From contig UQZS01000048.1 in NCBI GenBank assembly GCA_900545625.1, forward strand, positions 1 to 14,077: a DNA stretch of 14,077 nucleotides. The letters run 5' to 3'. Shown one piece after another: positions 9,103 through 14,077 of the stretch. The notes under the pieces are model-generated. The model saw only the letters and a program-made list of their open reading frames with translations, ran no database searches and had not been told where the DNA came from. Position numbers and translations under genes: made by a program. The DNA is from an uncultured Oscillospiraceae bacterium (lineage in GTDB: Bacteria; Bacillota; Clostridia; Oscillospirales; Acutalibacteraceae). Position 1 is the stretch's first letter. Every line of letters starts with the position of its first letter.

Positions 9103-9352
9103 CTTTGCGCACTTCATATTCTATCCCGTTAAATAAAAACCGGTCGCCTTCATGCAGCTTTTTCCCGCGGGACAAACACACCTCGCCGTTGACGCGCACA
9201 TCGCCTTCGGTGATGATGAGCTTTGCCTGCCCGCCCGTAGAAACGGCGTTTGCCAATTTCAGCGCCGCATCCAGGCGGATAAATTCTGTTGTGATCGGGA
9301 GAGTGCGCGTTTCTTTTTTGGCGATATGCGCCGTAATTTTGCGCGGCGTCAT
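9086..9352 (-). CDS. yaaA: S4-domain RNA-binding protein YaaA (RlbA)
   Basis: This 88-residue protein has one S4 RNA-binding domain: TEFIRLDAALKLANAVSTGG (about 21-40), QAKLIITEGDVRVNGE, and RGKKLHEGDRF. Small S4 proteins of this type sit between dnaN and recF in most Bacillota; a ribosome-assembly role has been proposed, but the exact function is not settled. The start at 9352 overlaps the dnaN stop as ATGA, giving translational coupling. It leaves an N-terminal extension of about 20 residues before the domain, longer than usual, and no later ATG fits. An upstream ATG at 9469 would lie well inside dnaN and is not needed. The final residues (AEDRK) are encoded by heptamer-like DNA, so the C-terminus may have been rewritten by the adjacent repeat. 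Confidence 0.88.
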   Translation of the reverse strand: MTPRKITAHIAKKETRTLPITTEFIRLDAALKLANAVSTGGQAKLIITEGDVRVNGEVCLSRGKKLHEGDRFLFNGIEYEVRKAEDRK

Positions 9353-10452
9353 TCGGTTTTCAGCCGCACAGGCAGCACTAAGAACAAAAAGTCGTCGCCT
9401 TCCGTTGGCACGATAAGGATCGGCAGGATGGGACTTCCGATCTTCACGAGCACTTCGTCCGCATCGCATACGCGCAGCGCATCTAAAAGATAGCGGTTAT
9501 TAAAGCCGATCTCCATGTGCTCGCCCTCGCTTTTGCAGGGCACGCGGTCGTGCGCGGTACCGAGCGCCGTGGTGCTTGAAATGCGGATCATATTTTCATC
9601 AAATACGCAGCGGATCGGGCTTTTTGTACGGTCGGTGATGATCAGCGACGTGCGCTCGATGCTCCGGATGAGAAGCCTTGTGTTGACGCGCACCGTCCCC
9701 GTGACCTTACCGGAGATCGCCGCGCGGTAATTCAAAAATTCACCTTCCAAAAGGCGTGAAACAATGCGGTAGCTGCCGATCTCAAACACGATGAACCGCT
9801 TGCCGACGTTTAAAGCGATGGTTTCTTCGCCGCCTGTGAGTTTCACGACTTCATTCAGCGCCTTTTTCGGTGCGACGAAAATCTTTTCTTCCCCGTCATA
9901 ATCGATTTCTTCGTTGCGCATGGCAAGACGGAAGCCGTCTACGGCGACCAGGCGGATCTGATTCGCACCGATCTCAAAGCGAACGCCCGTATGCACGACC
10001 TTAACGTCGTTTTCCGCCGTGGCAAAAATCGTCTTGCGGATCATATCGCGCAGCGTTTCGCTGTCGAGCACGATGGGGAAGCCGCTTTCCACAGAGGGCA
10101 GCTCCGGATAGTCGGCGGCAGGGATGCCGATGAGCGTGAATTCCGCGTCGCCGCTTTTGATGCGGCAGGTAAGCCGCTCGTCCGCCTCGATGGATACCGT
10201 ATCGCTCGGCAGGCTTCTTAAAATATCACAAAGGATCTTTGCGTTTAAGATGATGCTGCCCGCTTCCTCGACGCGCGCTTCCATAGAAGTGATCATGCCG
10301 ACCTCCAGATCATAGCCCGTTAAAGTCAGCACATTTTCTCCGGCTTCTAAAAGGATGCCTTCGATTGCGGGGATAGAGGATTTCGTGGAAACCGCTCTTT
10401 GCACATTTGAACAGATTTCCGAGAGTTTTTGGGTTTCGCAAATGAGCTTCAT
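9349..10452 (-). CDS. dnaN: DNA polymerase III beta subunit (sliding clamp)
   Basis: DnaN forms a dimeric ring that encircles DNA, tethers the replicative polymerase and recruits other replication and repair factors through a hydrophobic pocket. The protein is 367 residues, the usual length for three clamp domains of about 120 each. It begins MKLICETQKLSEICSNVQRA, has TLTGYDLEVGMITSMEA in domain I, and ends PTEGDDFLFLVLPVRLKTE; the LVLPVRL ending corresponds to the conserved clamp C-terminus near the binding pocket. AAGGA is seven bases before the ATG. The stop overlaps the yaaA start by four bases. A 220-base gap with the likely origin separates it from dnaA. Confidence 0.97.
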   Translation of the reverse strand: MKLICETQKLSEICSNVQRAVSTKSSIPAIEGILLEAGENVLTLTGYDLEVGMITSMEARVEEAGSIILNAKILCDILRSLPSDTVSIEADERLTCRIKSGDAEFTLIGIPAADYPELPSVESGFPIVLDSETLRDMIRKTIFATAENDVKVVHTGVRFEIGANQIRLVAVDGFRLAMRNEEIDYDGEEKIFVAPKKALNEVVKLTGGEETIALNVGKRFIVFEIGSYRIVSRLLEGEFLNYRAAISGKVTGTVRVNTRLLIRSIERTSLIITDRTKSPIRCVFDENMIRISSTTALGTAHDRVPCKSEGEHMEIGFNNRYLLDALRVCDADEVLVKIGSPILPILIVPTEGDDFLFLVLPVRLKTE

Positions 10453-10672
10453 ACGCCGGTTCCTTTCTTAAAAAACATAAAGTACATAAATATATATAGT
10501 ATTCGTATTAGGGGGTGCGCAAATTGTAGAAAACCGCAGAGACGCCCGCCCCGGGCGAAAAGCATGGGTTTTTGAGGGGAAGAAAACGTGTGCAAAAGAG
10601 TTTGCTTTTGAACAGTTAAAAACTGACTGTAAATGCGATGTTCAAAACCGAATGTTTAAAACAAAAACCTGT
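10453..10672. other. oriC: Candidate origin of replication (oriC) in the dnaA-dnaN gap
   Basis: The gap holds an AT-rich stretch (10464-10510, with TATATATAG) that could unwind and a cluster of related 9-mers next to dnaA. These are TTTTGCACA (minus, 10589-10597), TTTTGAACA (plus, 10606-10614), TTTTGAACA (minus, 10639-10647), TTTTAAACA (minus, 10654-10662) and TTTTGAACA (minus, 10670-10678, reaching into the dnaA end). Two more, CTTTGCACA and ATTTGAACA, lie at 10397-10413 at the start of dnaN. Centre distances are 17, 33, 15 and 16. In B. subtilis the unwinding element also lies between dnaA and dnaN. Canonical TTATCCACA boxes are absent. A GC-rich hairpin, CGCCCGcccCGGGCG, is at 10543-10557. 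Confidence 0.6.
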
Positions 10673-10678
10673 TCAAAA
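10589..10678. promoter_or_regulatory. Cluster of five TTTTGAACA-like 9-mers, putative variant DnaA boxes
   Basis: Five 9-mers matching TTTTRMACA lie in 90 bases on both strands at about 16-base spacing (double once). TTTTGCACA fits the relaxed box TTWTNCACA; TTTTGAACA differs from it by one base. The third exact TTTTGAACA overlaps the dnaA stop codon. Assignment to DnaA is inference. Confidence 0.5.
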
Positions 10679-12010
10679 CTCCTGCACGTTTTTGATGAGG
10701 TTTTCAATGAGCGCCTTAAAGTCTTTTTCGCGGTCCATACGCTCGGCAACATTGCTGATGGAGTGCTTGACCGTGGAATGGGTCTTCCCGTTAAAGCACT
10801 TGCCGATCTCTTCTAAAGACATGCCGGTCATCTCGCGGATGATATACATTGCGATCTGCCGCGCGTCCTTGATATTTTTGTCGCGCTTGTCCGAGACGAT
10901 GTTTTCCACGCTCACGCCCGTGGCGGCGGCGACGTTTTCAAGGATGCGCTCGCGCACGACGGAGACGGGCTGCGTGGTATTCATCAATTCCTTGATGGCG
11001 TCCTTTGTGATCTCAATGGTCGGGGCGGTACCCAGCAGCGCGCAGATCGCCTGCAGCTTTTTGACGGCGCCTTCCAGCTGCCGCACGTTGTGGCTGACCT
11101 GCTCGGCAATGAATTCCAAGACGTTGTCCGGGATAACAAAGCGGAGCGCTTCGGCCTTATTTTTGATGATCGCGACGCGCATTTCAAAATCCGGGGGCTG
11201 GATGTCCGCCATGAGGCCCCACTCAAAGCGGTTCTTGAGCCGCTCGGTGAGCTTCGGGATCTCGTTGGGCGGGTTATCGGACGAAAGCACGATCTGCTTG
11301 CCGTCCTCCGTTAAGGAATTGAACGTGTGGAAAAATTCCTCTTCAATCGAATTTTTGCCGGCAATGAATTGGATGTCGTCCACCAAAAGCGCGTCCGCAC
11401 GGCGGTATTTTTCCCGCAGGGCGACGGTATTGGAATTGCGGATATGCTCGATGATGTCGTTCGTAAAATGCTCGCTGGTGACATAGATGATGGAAGCATC
11501 GGGGTTTTTGCTGCGCATGTAATTTTCGATCGCTTTTAACAGGTGCGTTTTCCCAAGACCGCTTTTGCCGTAGATGAACAGCGGGTTGTAAGCGGTGCCG
11601 GGATTTTCGGCGACCTTTTTTGCCGCAGCGTAAGCGTAGTTGTTGGATTTGCCGACGACGAAATTTTCAAAGCTGTTGTGCGGGTTGTTGATAACCAGGT
11701 CATCGCCCGCCTCTGCCGCTGCCGCTGCCGCGCGCGGCGCTTCTTCCGGCGCTTCTTTTTGGATCAGGCGGATCTCCACCGTAACGGGGAAGCCCAAGAC
11801 AGAGAAAAACGCATCCTCCAAAAGCGGATTGAATTTTTTTTCGACGATCCCGAACTTGAATTCGCTTTCAATGCCGAGAATGACGGTCTCCCCGTCAAAG
11901 CTGTCGATAAACAGCGGTTCGATCCATAAGGTAAAGACGGAATCCGTGATCCCGCCCGTGGTGCGCACATAGGTGCACACGGCATCCCACAATTCGGAAA
12001 GAGAGTCCAT
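10673..12010 (-). CDS. dnaA: Chromosomal replication initiator protein DnaA
   Basis: DnaA binds origin boxes, forms an ATP filament, opens the duplex and recruits the helicase. The protein is 445 residues. Domain I (1 to about 80) is followed by a short linker with an alanine run (94-99). The AAA+ domain has Walker A GKSGLGKT (148-155), Walker B LLVDD (208-212) and the arginine-finger box ERLKNRF (256-262). The C-terminal helix-turn-helix domain has ARQIAMYIIREMTGMSLEEI, with R384 matching E. coli Arg399, but the signature loop reads NGKTHSTVKH (407-416) where most DnaA have GGRDHTTVxH: the base-contacting Asp433 becomes T410 and Thr435 becomes S412, while H411 is kept. AGGGGAAG lies shortly before the ATG. 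The gene diverges from rpmH across 1.4 kb. Confidence 0.97.
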   Translation of the reverse strand: MDSLSELWDAVCTYVRTTGGITDSVFTLWIEPLFIDSFDGETVILGIESEFKFGIVEKKFNPLLEDAFFSVLGFPVTVEIRLIQKEAPEEAPRAAAAAAEAGDDLVINNPHNSFENFVVGKSNNYAYAAAKKVAENPGTAYNPLFIYGKSGLGKTHLLKAIENYMRSKNPDASIIYVTSEHFTNDIIEHIRNSNTVALREKYRRADALLVDDIQFIAGKNSIEEEFFHTFNSLTEDGKQIVLSSDNPPNEIPKLTERLKNRFEWGLMADIQPPDFEMRVAIIKNKAEALRFVIPDNVLEFIAEQVSHNVRQLEGAVKKLQAICALLGTAPTIEITKDAIKELMNTTQPVSVVRERILENVAAATGVSVENIVSDKRDKNIKDARQIAMYIIREMTGMSLEEIGKCFNGKTHSTVKHSISNVAERMDREKDFKALIENLIKNVQEF

Positions 12011-12170
12011 ACATTCTTCCCCTTCAACAAGATAGTTTTACATATCTTTCAAAATGCGCCGTACAAAGCAGTTTCTGCCGTTTTATACCGTTCCCGTGTC
12101 CCCTGTGCGGAAAAGGGTAAAATTAGCAAAATCGGGCTTTTAAGGCGAAATTTTCACATTTACACTTTAT

Positions 12171-12199
12171 ATAGTATCATGTTTTCAAAAAGATTGCAA
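12171..12199 (-). promoter_or_regulatory. Candidate dnaA promoter
   Basis: Reading toward dnaA, TTGCAA (12199-12194) is followed after 17 bases by TACTAT (12176-12171), each matching four of six sigma-A consensus bases. It lies about 160 bases before the ATG. Just upstream, 12201-12250 is very AT-rich (TATATTATATAATATAGTAT on the plus strand), which may act as an UP-like region or a second easily melted tract. Other hexamer pairs in this AT-rich zone cannot be excluded. Confidence 0.4.
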
Positions 12200-12338
12200 C
12201 TGTTTTAGTTAAAGGTTTTTATATTATATAATATAGTATAGTATAAAAAACAGAAAGGCGTGGAATTTCGAAAACGTGAATATGTCATGCCGTAAAGACG
12301 ATTTCTGTACCGCAGCATAAAAGCAGAAGATAAAAACG

Positions 12339-12406
12339 GTAGGGCGCGGGCTTGCTCGCGCCGTGTATGCGACTTCTGTATCGGCGAGGGCTTGCCCCCG
12401 CCCTAC
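12339..12406. repeat. Compact inverted pair of class B REP-like hairpins
   Basis: GTAGGGCGCGGGCTTGC starts at 12339, identical over 24 bases to the hairpin at 4264. The inverted partner at 12383-12406 reads GTAGGGCGGGGGCAAGC on its own strand, a diverged version whose stem still pairs. Only about 20 bases separate the two. Bases 12251-12338 before it show no gene and no clear repeat. Confidence 0.65.
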
Positions 12407-12408
12407 GG

Positions 12409-12502
12409 TCTCTCCCTCCGGCTTTTTTCGCAGGCAAAAGCCACCGCCAACGGAGCCGTCCCCTTTTGTCGCTGCGCGACATTTCCCCTGCCAGAGGAAT
12501 TA
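12409..12502 (+). repeat. Hairpin element of the CTCCCTC family
   Basis: The element starts TCTCCCTCCG right after a class B REP, exactly as at 4405. It has a GGCTTTT...AAAAGCC stem in the place of the GGCAAAAC stem, then CCACCGCCAACGGAGCCGTC and CCCCTTTTGTCGCTGCGCG, shared with 4579-4696. The right end is degraded. Confidence 0.6.
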
Positions 12503-12548
12503 CCCCCGCTTTTCGGCTGCGAAAGCAACGAAAAATCTGTACAATCCT

Positions 12549-12603
12549 GTAGGGGCGGGTTTCCAATCAGATGTTAGATGTTAGAAATTAGACTTCAGAT
12601 GTG
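12549..12603 (+). repeat. Half class A hairpin plus heptamer tract
   Basis: GTAGGGGCGGGTTTCC (12549-12564) is the first half of a class A hairpin. It is followed at once by 7-mers TCAGATG, TTAGATG, TTAGAAA, TTAGACT and TCAGATG. The same junction is at 6963-7018, so heptads seem to replace the second half of the hairpin at a fixed point. Arm 2 follows to 12660. Confidence 0.65.
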
Positions 12604-12660
12604 GTGCAGGCGGGTTTCACGCATTACCGCGGCTGTGCTGAAAACGAAAAATCTGTAGTC

Positions 12661-12687
12661 GTAGGGGCGGGGCTTAAGCGCCCGCCC
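12661..12687 (+). repeat. Single class A REP-like hairpin
   Basis: GTAGGGGCGGGGCTTAAGC then GCCCGCCC forms one stem-loop headed by GTAG. No inverted partner follows; instead a heptamer tract begins at 12692. It looks like a truncated element end. Confidence 0.6.
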
Positions 12688-12691
12688 GCGG

Positions 12692-12727
12692 ACAGAGATC
12701 AGAATACAGAGATTAGAAGTCAGAAGC
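12692..12727 (+). repeat. Heptamer tract starting a full element
   Basis: Degenerate 7-mers (TCAGAAT, ACAGAGA, TTAGAAG, TCAGAAG) are followed by arm 1 (12728-12806), whose AGGAAGATTTTATGAAAACCG resembles 8733-8750. With the hairpins at 12807 and 12950 and the inverted heptads at 13009-13044, this is a complete copy of the composite element in the same orientation as 8670-9102. Confidence 0.55.
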
Positions 12728-12806
12728 GGCGCAGGAAGATTTTATGAAAACCGAGCGTTCGTACAACTTTTCGACTTCGAAAAGCATAAAAAGTCTGCTT
12801 AAACTT

Positions 12807-12950
12807 GTAGGGGCGGGTCTCTGCGCCCGCCCGCAAGGAAGTCGGGTTTTGCAATCGGTTACGGCGAAAAATAGAATTACGGTTTCATAACAGACACAAG
12901 CTGTTTTCATTCCGCACCCTGCTCGGGCGGGCGCAGAGACCCGCCCCTAC
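12807..12950. repeat. Inverted pair of class A REP-like hairpins with core
   Basis: The hairpins at 12807-12832 and 12925-12950 are near-exact inverses (GTAGGGGCGGGTCTCTG start). The 92-base core includes TTTTGCAATCGGTTACGGCG and is shared with 8855-8947 and, inverted, with 7102-7194. The right hairpin overlaps the start of the long inverted repeat. Confidence 0.7.
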
Positions 12951-13076
12951 AACTGCAAAGGCTATTTTTCCTACGTAGCCGCAGCAATACGTAACCCTAG
13001 CTGTACCGTATCTAATGTCTAATATCTAACGTCTAAAATCTAAAAGCGGCCAGCCGCAAGGGCTGTCCCTACGGGT
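12936..13076 (-). repeat. Right copy of 141-base inverted repeat flanking the origin segment
   Basis: This is the reverse complement of 6838-6978 with two mismatches by eye. In plus-strand order it contains part of a class A hairpin, arm 2 inverted (12951-13008), inverted heptamers (13009-13044; TCTAATG, TCTAATA, TCTAACG) and the class D hairpin (13048-13072), which ends CTAC and so has a proper GTAG head here. Confidence 0.85.
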
Positions 13077-13268
13077 ACGTGTTTCCTTTCGGTTTTCTAT
13101 AACCCCGCCCGCGCCGTCTTTGACATCTACCGTCACAATTCTGAACGCCGGTTTGGGAATCCGGCGTCCGGCATCTACCATCTGAAAACTATATCTTGTT
13201 TCCAAAAAACCGCACGCCACAAGGTATGGCACAGGCCGGAATTTTTCCGCCGAAAACGGACAAAGGCG
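13077..13268. other. Non-coding stretch between repeats and rpmH promoter
   Basis: No convincing gene is seen. A 7-base-pair stem (ACGCCGG at 13145-13151 with CCGGCGT at 13161-13167) has no T-run on either side. CATCTACC occurs at 13126 and 13172, and CATCTGAAAAC nearby looks like eroded inverted heptads similar to 6725-6760. The last 60 bases are AT-richer as they approach the promoter. Confidence 0.5.
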
Positions 13269-13298
13269 TTGACAAATCAACAAATTGTAGTATATAAT
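13269..13298 (+). promoter_or_regulatory. Strong sigma-A-type promoter of rpmH-rnpA-yidD
   Basis: A perfect TTGACA (13269-13274) and a perfect TATAAT (13293-13298) are separated by 18 bases, in an AT-rich context. Transcription would start near 13305, leaving a leader of about 140 bases before rpmH. High expression fits a ribosomal protein gene. Confidence 0.85.
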
Positions 13299-13322
13299 TA
13301 CTACTCGCAGATTTATTTTGAG

Positions 13323-13422
13323 CCGGACTGCGCCGCTCTACTTTGCGGAGCGCACATGTGCGCGGTTCTGCTTCCGTTATGCTCGGTTGCGCCGGAACAC
13401 GGCGCGCGGCGAATGGGTCCGG
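13323..13422 (+). promoter_or_regulatory. Structured rpmH leader with a perfect palindrome
   Basis: The leader is GC-rich and can fold: CCGGAC (13323-13328) can pair with GTCCGG (13417-13422) around inner stems. One of these is CGCTC (13334-13338) with GAGCG (13348-13352), and another is the perfect 14-base palindrome GCGCACATGTGCGC (13350-13363), mutually exclusive with the former. It may be an RNA fold, an operator, or chance in GC-rich sequence; no known leader family was recognised. Confidence 0.3.
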
Positions 13423-13446
13423 TTTCGTGAAATGGAGGATCGAACG

Positions 13447-13581
13447 ATGAAAAGAACGTATCAGCCCAAAAAGCGGCATCGTAAAATGGAACACGGCTTC
13501 CGCAAGAGAATGGCGACCAGAGGCGGCAGAAAAGTTCTTGCCCGCAGAAGAGCTAAGGGCAGAAAACAGCTGACCTACTAA
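13447..13581 (+). CDS. rpmH: Large ribosomal subunit protein bL34
   Basis: This 44-residue, highly basic protein begins [20 protein letters not shown] and ends GRKQLTY, the standard bL34 sequence with the [18 protein letters not shown] block. It is a small 50S subunit protein bound to 23S rRNA. GGAGG lies eight bases before the ATG at 13447. The same frame is open further upstream, but the ribosome site and family length fix this start. It is the first gene after the strong promoter at 13269 and is followed by rnpA after 12 bases, the near-universal bacterial arrangement beside the origin. Confidence 0.98.
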   Translation: MKRTYQPKKRHRKMEHGFRKRMATRGGRKVLARRRAKGRKQLTY

Positions 13582-13593
13582 GGACGCAAAACG

Positions 13594-13932
13594 GTGAATA
13601 CCACGGTTACGCTGAAAAAAAACACGGATTTCCGCAGGCTTTACCATCGCGGAAAATCCTACGCAGATCCTGCACTGGTTGTTTATTTCTGTAAAAACCG
13701 TGCGGGACTTTGTCGTATCGGCATAACCGTCAGCACAAAGCTGGGCAACGCCGTGGAGCGCAACCGCTGCAAGCGCGTCATCCGTGCCGCGTACCGCGCG
13801 CTGGAGGACGAGCTTCCCGGCGGCTACGACTTTGTGTTTGTGGCGCGTAGCCGGACAAAGCACCTCAAAAGCACGCAGGTGCAGGCCGCCATGCGCGGGC
13901 TTCTTAAAAAGGCGGGGTTGCTATGCGCCTGA
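13594..13932 (+). CDS. rnpA: Ribonuclease P protein component
   Basis: RnpA is the basic protein subunit of RNase P, which matures tRNA 5' ends together with the catalytic RNA. The protein is 112 residues from a GTG start, begins with [19 protein letters not shown], and holds the RNR signature [14 protein letters not shown] at about 55-68, the conserved RNA-binding helix. AAGGA lies nine bases before the GTG, which follows the rpmH stop by 12 bases. The stop overlaps the yidD start by ten bases, so the three genes form one transcription unit. Confidence 0.97.
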   Translation: MNTTVTLKKNTDFRRLYHRGKSYADPALVVYFCKNRAGLCRIGITVSTKLGNAVERNRCKRVIRAAYRALEDELPGGYDFVFVARSRTKHLKSTQVQAAMRGLLKKAGLLCA

Positions 13933-14077
13933 AAAACGCCGCCGTGCGCGCCATCCGCTTTTACCAGCGGAAGATCTCGCCGCATTTCCCGCCGCGCTGC
14001 CGGTATACCCCGACCTGCTCGGCGTATATGCTAACGGCGATCGAGCGTTTCGGGCTTGTGCGCGGGGGGCTGATGGG
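13923..14077 (+). CDS. yidD: Membrane protein insertion efficiency factor YidD, partial
   Basis: The first 51 residues are present before the window ends. They include [20 protein letters not shown], then [19 protein letters not shown], which closely follow the YidD pattern (RFYQxxISP, CRYxPTCSxY, AIxxxG). YidD is a small protein thought to help YidC insert proteins in the inner membrane, acting at the membrane face through an amphipathic N-terminal helix. The ATG at 13923 overlaps the rnpA end, with GGCGGGG a few bases upstream. A yidC/spoIIIJ gene is expected next but lies outside the window. Confidence 0.93.
   Translation, partial: MRLKNAAVRAIRFYQRKISPHFPPRCRYTPTCSAYMLTAIERFGLVRGGLM

Noticed and set aside
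10543..10557. Terminator for dnaA in the dnaA-dnaN gap
   Set aside because: The CGCCCGcccCGGGCG hairpin is strong, but on the minus strand it is followed by TCTCTGCGG before any T-run, so termination is not convincing.
12104..12114. Canonical DnaA box near TTTTCCGCACA upstream of dnaA
   Set aside because: Best alignment to TTATCCACA matches only about six of nine positions, and it is isolated.
12285..12910. Small open frames in the dnaA-rpmH gap
   Set aside because: They match repeat modules (REP hairpins and CTCCCTC element) and share their peptides with other repeat copies.
13145..13167. Rho-independent terminator
   Set aside because: A 7-base-pair stem with a 9-base loop is present but no T-run follows on either strand.
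12011..13446. tRNA or rRNA gene in the large gap
   Set aside because: No cloverleaf pattern or conserved T-loop was recognised; the stems seen are repeat hairpins.

Overview
This window is the replication-origin neighbourhood of a fairly GC-rich member of the Bacillota, most likely class Clostridia. Evidence is the classic order rpmH-dnaA-dnaN-yaaA-recF-remB-gyrB-gyrA, a DUF370/RemB protein next to recF, and the rpmH-rnpA-yidD cluster diverging from dnaA. All genes left of the origin are on the minus strand and all genes right of it are on the plus strand, so transcription runs away from the origin on both arms. An uncultured gut lineage related to Oscillospirales is plausible, but that is inference from gene content and repeat style.

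Layout. Bases 1-63 hold the first codons of a minus-strand gene that leaves the window. Next (50-1462) is a CPBP-family membrane protease with a Pro/Tyr/Gln-rich N-terminal tail, then gyrA (1575-4133) and gyrB (4738-6705). The block remB (7311-7568), recF (7565-8656), yaaA (9086-9352), dnaN (9349-10452) and dnaA (10673-12010) follows, with 4-base ATGA overlaps at recF/remB and dnaN/yaaA. To the right are a strong promoter, rpmH (13447-13581), rnpA (13594-13932) and the start of yidD (13923 onward). DnaA, DnaN, RecF and both gyrase subunits serve initiation, processivity, gap repair and supercoiling; RpmH, RnpA and YidD belong to ribosome, RNase P and membrane-insertion functions.

Origin. No canonical DnaA box (TTATCCACA) was found beside dnaA. 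Instead the dnaA-dnaN gap carries a cluster of TTTTGAACA-like 9-mers at roughly 16-base spacing next to an AT-rich stretch, and the DnaA DNA-binding signature is altered (GKTHST where GRDHTT is usual). I infer a variant origin and box pair here.

Repeats. Four intergenic gaps (gyrA/gyrB, gyrB/remB, recF/yaaA, dnaA/rpmH) are packed with repeats. They include GTAG-headed hairpins in inverted pairs that look like REP/BIME elements, tandem heptamers of the TTAGATG type, and a second family of hairpins bounded by CTCCCTC/GAGGGAG. Three copies of a larger element share the order heptads, arm 1, hairpin, core, inverted hairpin, arm 2, inverted heptads. One 141-base repeat unit occurs twice in inverted orientation (6838-6978 and 12936-13076, 139 of 141 identical by eye) and brackets the whole remB-recF-yaaA-dnaN-dnaA block with the putative origin. 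This arrangement could allow the origin segment to invert. No transposase for these repeats is in the window.
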